Shown here piece after piece: positions 56,961-58,440 of a stretch of DNA of 58,440 bases. The DNA comes from Clostridia bacterium. GTDB taxonomy: Bacteria; Bacillota; Clostridia; Christensenellales; CAG-138. The stretch covers positions 1-58,440 of the forward strand of contig JAEDIC010000012.1 in the NCBI GenBank assembly GCA_016292635.1, given 5' to 3'. Position 1 is the first letter of the stretch. Each line of letters opens with the position of its first letter. The notes beneath the pieces are model-generated. The model was not told the origin of the DNA, did no database searches, and saw nothing but the letters and a program-made list of their open reading frames with translations. A program made the translations under genes and the position numbers.

Positions 56961-58319
56961 ATGGCAAGATTGTTTGGAACAGACGGCGTTAGAGGCATAG
57001 CGAATAAGGACCTGAGCATAGAACTGGCAATGAAGATAGGCACAGCGGGAGCATATGTGCTTACGAGCGAAGTGCATAAGCCACGTATACTTTTGGGCAG
57101 GGATACCCGCCTTTCCGGTGATATGCTGTCTGCCGCCCTTGCGGCGGGTATATGCTCCGTTGGCGGTGACGTTATTGATGTGGGCGTGATACCCACCCCG
57201 GCAATGGCGTATCTTGCAAGGCTGTATGAGGCGGACGCTGCGGTAATGGTGAGCGCCTCGCATAATACCATGGAATATAACGGCATTAAGTGGTTCAACG
57301 GCAAGGGCTTTAAGCTGTCGGATGAACTGGAGGACCGTATAGAGCAGCTGATAAATGATGGATTTGAATTTGACCGTCCGGAAGGTGCGGATGTGGGCCA
57401 TGTGATAATCGCCAAAAAGGCTGCGGAGGAATATAAAGACTTTCTCAAATCCACTGCCGCCCATCGCTTTGACGGCATAACCGTGGTGCTGGATTGCGCA
57501 AACGGCGCGTCTGCCGCCATTGCATATGATGTATTTACTGACTTGGGCGCAAAGGTATACTCCCGTGCAGATGAACCGGACGGAATAAACATAAACTTCA
57601 AGTGCGGCTCAACTCATCCCGAGCGTCTTCAGGAGCTTGTTGCGGAATCCGATGCCGATGTTGGCTTTGCCTTTGACGGGGATGCGGACAGGGTAATCGC
57701 AACGGACGAGCGGGGCAATATAGTGGACGGCGACAGGATAATGGGAATGTGCGCCAAGTTGATGAAGGAGCAAGGCAGACTAAGGGACAATACTCTGGTA
57801 GTTACCGTAATGTCCAATATCGGCCTTAAAAAGCGCATGAAGGAGCTTGGCATAAACGTAGTTGAAACCAAGGTTGGCGACAGGTACGTTCTGGAAAAGA
57901 TGATTCAGGAGGGCTATTCCATAGGAGGCGAGCAGTCAGGCCATATAATCTTCCTTGATAAGAACACCACCGGCGACGGTATGCTCAGCGCCATACAAAC
58001 CCTTGACGTTATGAAATCAACCGGAAAGAAGATGGCTGCTCTGGCGGCGGATATACCCATATATCCTCAGGTGCTGGTGAATGTAAATGTGGATAATGCG
58101 GTAAAGCACCAGGCCATGGAGGATCATGATCTTTGGGCCAGAATACATGAAGTTGAGCAGAAGATGGGGGACAGCGGACGCGTGCTTGTAAGGGCATCCG
58201 GCACAGAGCCCCTTATCCGGGTAATGCTGGAAGGGCAGGATACCGAGGAGATAGGCAATTATGCAATATATATCGTAAAGGTGCTTGAGCAGAAGTTTAA
58301 CGGAAAGATAAAGAATTGA
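56961..58319 (+). CDS. glmM: phosphoglucosamine mutase
   Basis: A 452-residue phosphohexomutase converting glucosamine-6-P to glucosamine-1-P for peptidoglycan and UDP-GlcNAc. LFGTDGVRGIANKDLSIELA start, catalytic phosphoserine S100 in VSASHNTMEYNG, metal loop DGDADR (D239, D241, D243), GGEQSGHIIF sugar loop and RASGTEPLIRVM phosphate site. All catalytic residues are present, in contrast to the mutase half of the fusion at 51359. AAAGGA precedes the ATG. Confidence 0.98.
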   Translation: MARLFGTDGVRGIANKDLSIELAMKIGTAGAYVLTSEVHKPRILLGRDTRLSGDMLSAALAAGICSVGGDVIDVGVIPTPAMAYLARLYEADAAVMVSASHNTMEYNGIKWFNGKGFKLSDELEDRIEQLINDGFEFDRPEGADVGHVIIAKKAAEEYKDFLKSTAAHRFDGITVVLDCANGASAAIAYDVFTDLGAKVYSRADEPDGININFKCGSTHPERLQELVAESDADVGFAFDGDADRVIATDERGNIVDGDRIMGMCAKLMKEQGRLRDNTLVVTVMSNIGLKKRMKELGINVVETKVGDRYVLEKMIQEGYSIGGEQSGHIIFLDKNTTGDGMLSAIQTLDVMKSTGKKMAALAADIPIYPQVLVNVNVDNAVKHQAMEDHDLWARIHEVEQKMGDSGRVLVRASGTEPLIRVMLEGQDTEEIGNYAIYIVKVLEQKFNGKIKN

Positions 58320-58336
58320 CGTTGTGTGAACTTAGG

Positions 58337-58362
58337 GGCGGCGGGCCGTATGGCCCGCCGCC
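58337..58362 (+). terminator. terminator hairpin after glmM
   Basis: GGCGGCGGGCC (58337-58347) and GGCCCGCCGCC (58352-58362) with a GTAT loop, followed by TGTTTATATAT. Confidence 0.8.
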
Positions 58363-58377
58363 TGTTTATATATAGAA

Positions 58378-58400
58378 AACCACGTGATAGTCGCGTGGTT
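58378..58400 (-). terminator. hairpin, probable terminator of a minus-strand gene at the right edge
   Basis: AACCACG (58378-58384) and CGTGGTT (58394-58400), 9-nt loop; on the minus strand it is followed by TTCTATATA and lies 9 nt beyond a TAA. Confidence 0.5.
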
Positions 58401-58409
58401 GGGAAAAGC

Positions 58410-58440
58410 TTAAGCGGTGAAAAGACCTAATGTGCTAAAC
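58410..58440 (-). CDS. possible C-terminal end of a minus-strand gene (partial)
   Basis: From the right edge a minus-strand frame reads FSTLGLFTA then TAA (58410-58412), followed by a hairpin. Only nine residues are visible, so this is a weak call based on its position relative to the hairpin. Confidence 0.25.
   Translation of the reverse strand, partial: FSTLGLFTA

Noticed and set aside
58320..58440. Possible glmS ribozyme or riboswitch after glmM
   Set aside because: The visible sequence has two simple hairpins and a minus-strand stop codon; none of the glmS ribozyme core motifs are present.

Overview
This window looks like a chromosomal segment from a spore-forming member of the Clostridia (Firmicutes/Bacillota). 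The evidence is gene order (plsX-acpP-rnc-smc-ftsY; ylxM-ffh-rpsP-khpA-rimM-trmD-rplS-rbgA-rnhB-yraN; yifB-dprA-topA-trmFO-hslV-hslU), strong GGAGG ribosome binding sites, spore genes (two CotF-like coat proteins, ylbJ, a SleB-type hydrolase) and a Zn-ribbon form of L32. Coding DNA is moderately GC-rich and unusually fond of the Ile codon ATA (11 of 15 Ile codons in rnhB). Genus cannot be read from the sequence. No tRNA, rRNA, CRISPR array, complete insertion sequence or prophage was seen.

Layout. 1-4.5 kb: end of an unknown gene, a tiny Asn/Gln-rich protein on the minus strand with a forespore sigma-G-like promoter, an amidohydrolase, a YyaL/DUF255 protein and an Mrp-type Fe-S carrier ATPase. 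4.7-8.5 kb: cysteine desulfurase plus ThiI (tRNA thiolation), then a lipoprotein coupled to a small zinc-ribbon protein. 8.7-13.4 kb is the accessory-looking stretch: a VWA/pilin-like sortase-anchored surface protein, a PhoR-like histidine kinase that has lost its membrane sensor half and has foreign codon use, and two minus-strand coat proteins. 13.4-18.9 kb: recX, P1 peptidase, acpS, nnrD, 5-formyl-THF cyclo-ligase, rsmD, coaD, a coiled-coil protein, then a structured non-coding RNA of about 190 nt with its own terminator. 18.9-21.1 kb, minus strand: ylbJ and tmcAL. 21.2-31 kb: pta-ackA, then DUF177-rpmF-plsX-acpP-rnc-smc-ftsY. 31-38 kb: a TraX-family protein, then the SRP/ribosome-maturation cluster. 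38-42 kb: a giant tripartite membrane glycosyltransferase and GtrA, inserted where yraN and yifB are usually adjacent. 42-51 kb: yifB, dprA, topA, trmFO, hslVU and a lipoprotein cell-wall hydrolase. 51-58 kb: a nucleotidyltransferase fused to a decayed phosphomannomutase, trmL, a nitroreductase, rplM-rpsI, a DUF1847 protein and glmM.

Most genes are housekeeping: translation and RNA maturation, protein targeting, chromosome organisation, phospholipid/ACP supply, acetate fermentation and envelope precursor synthesis. The items most worth a second look are the unassigned structured RNA at 18690-18879, the Asn/Gln-rich small protein with its sigma-G-like promoter, the truncated kinase behind a hairpin that masks a Shine-Dalgarno site, the tripartite glycosyltransferase, and the nucleotidyltransferase-pseudomutase whose start codon abuts a terminator.
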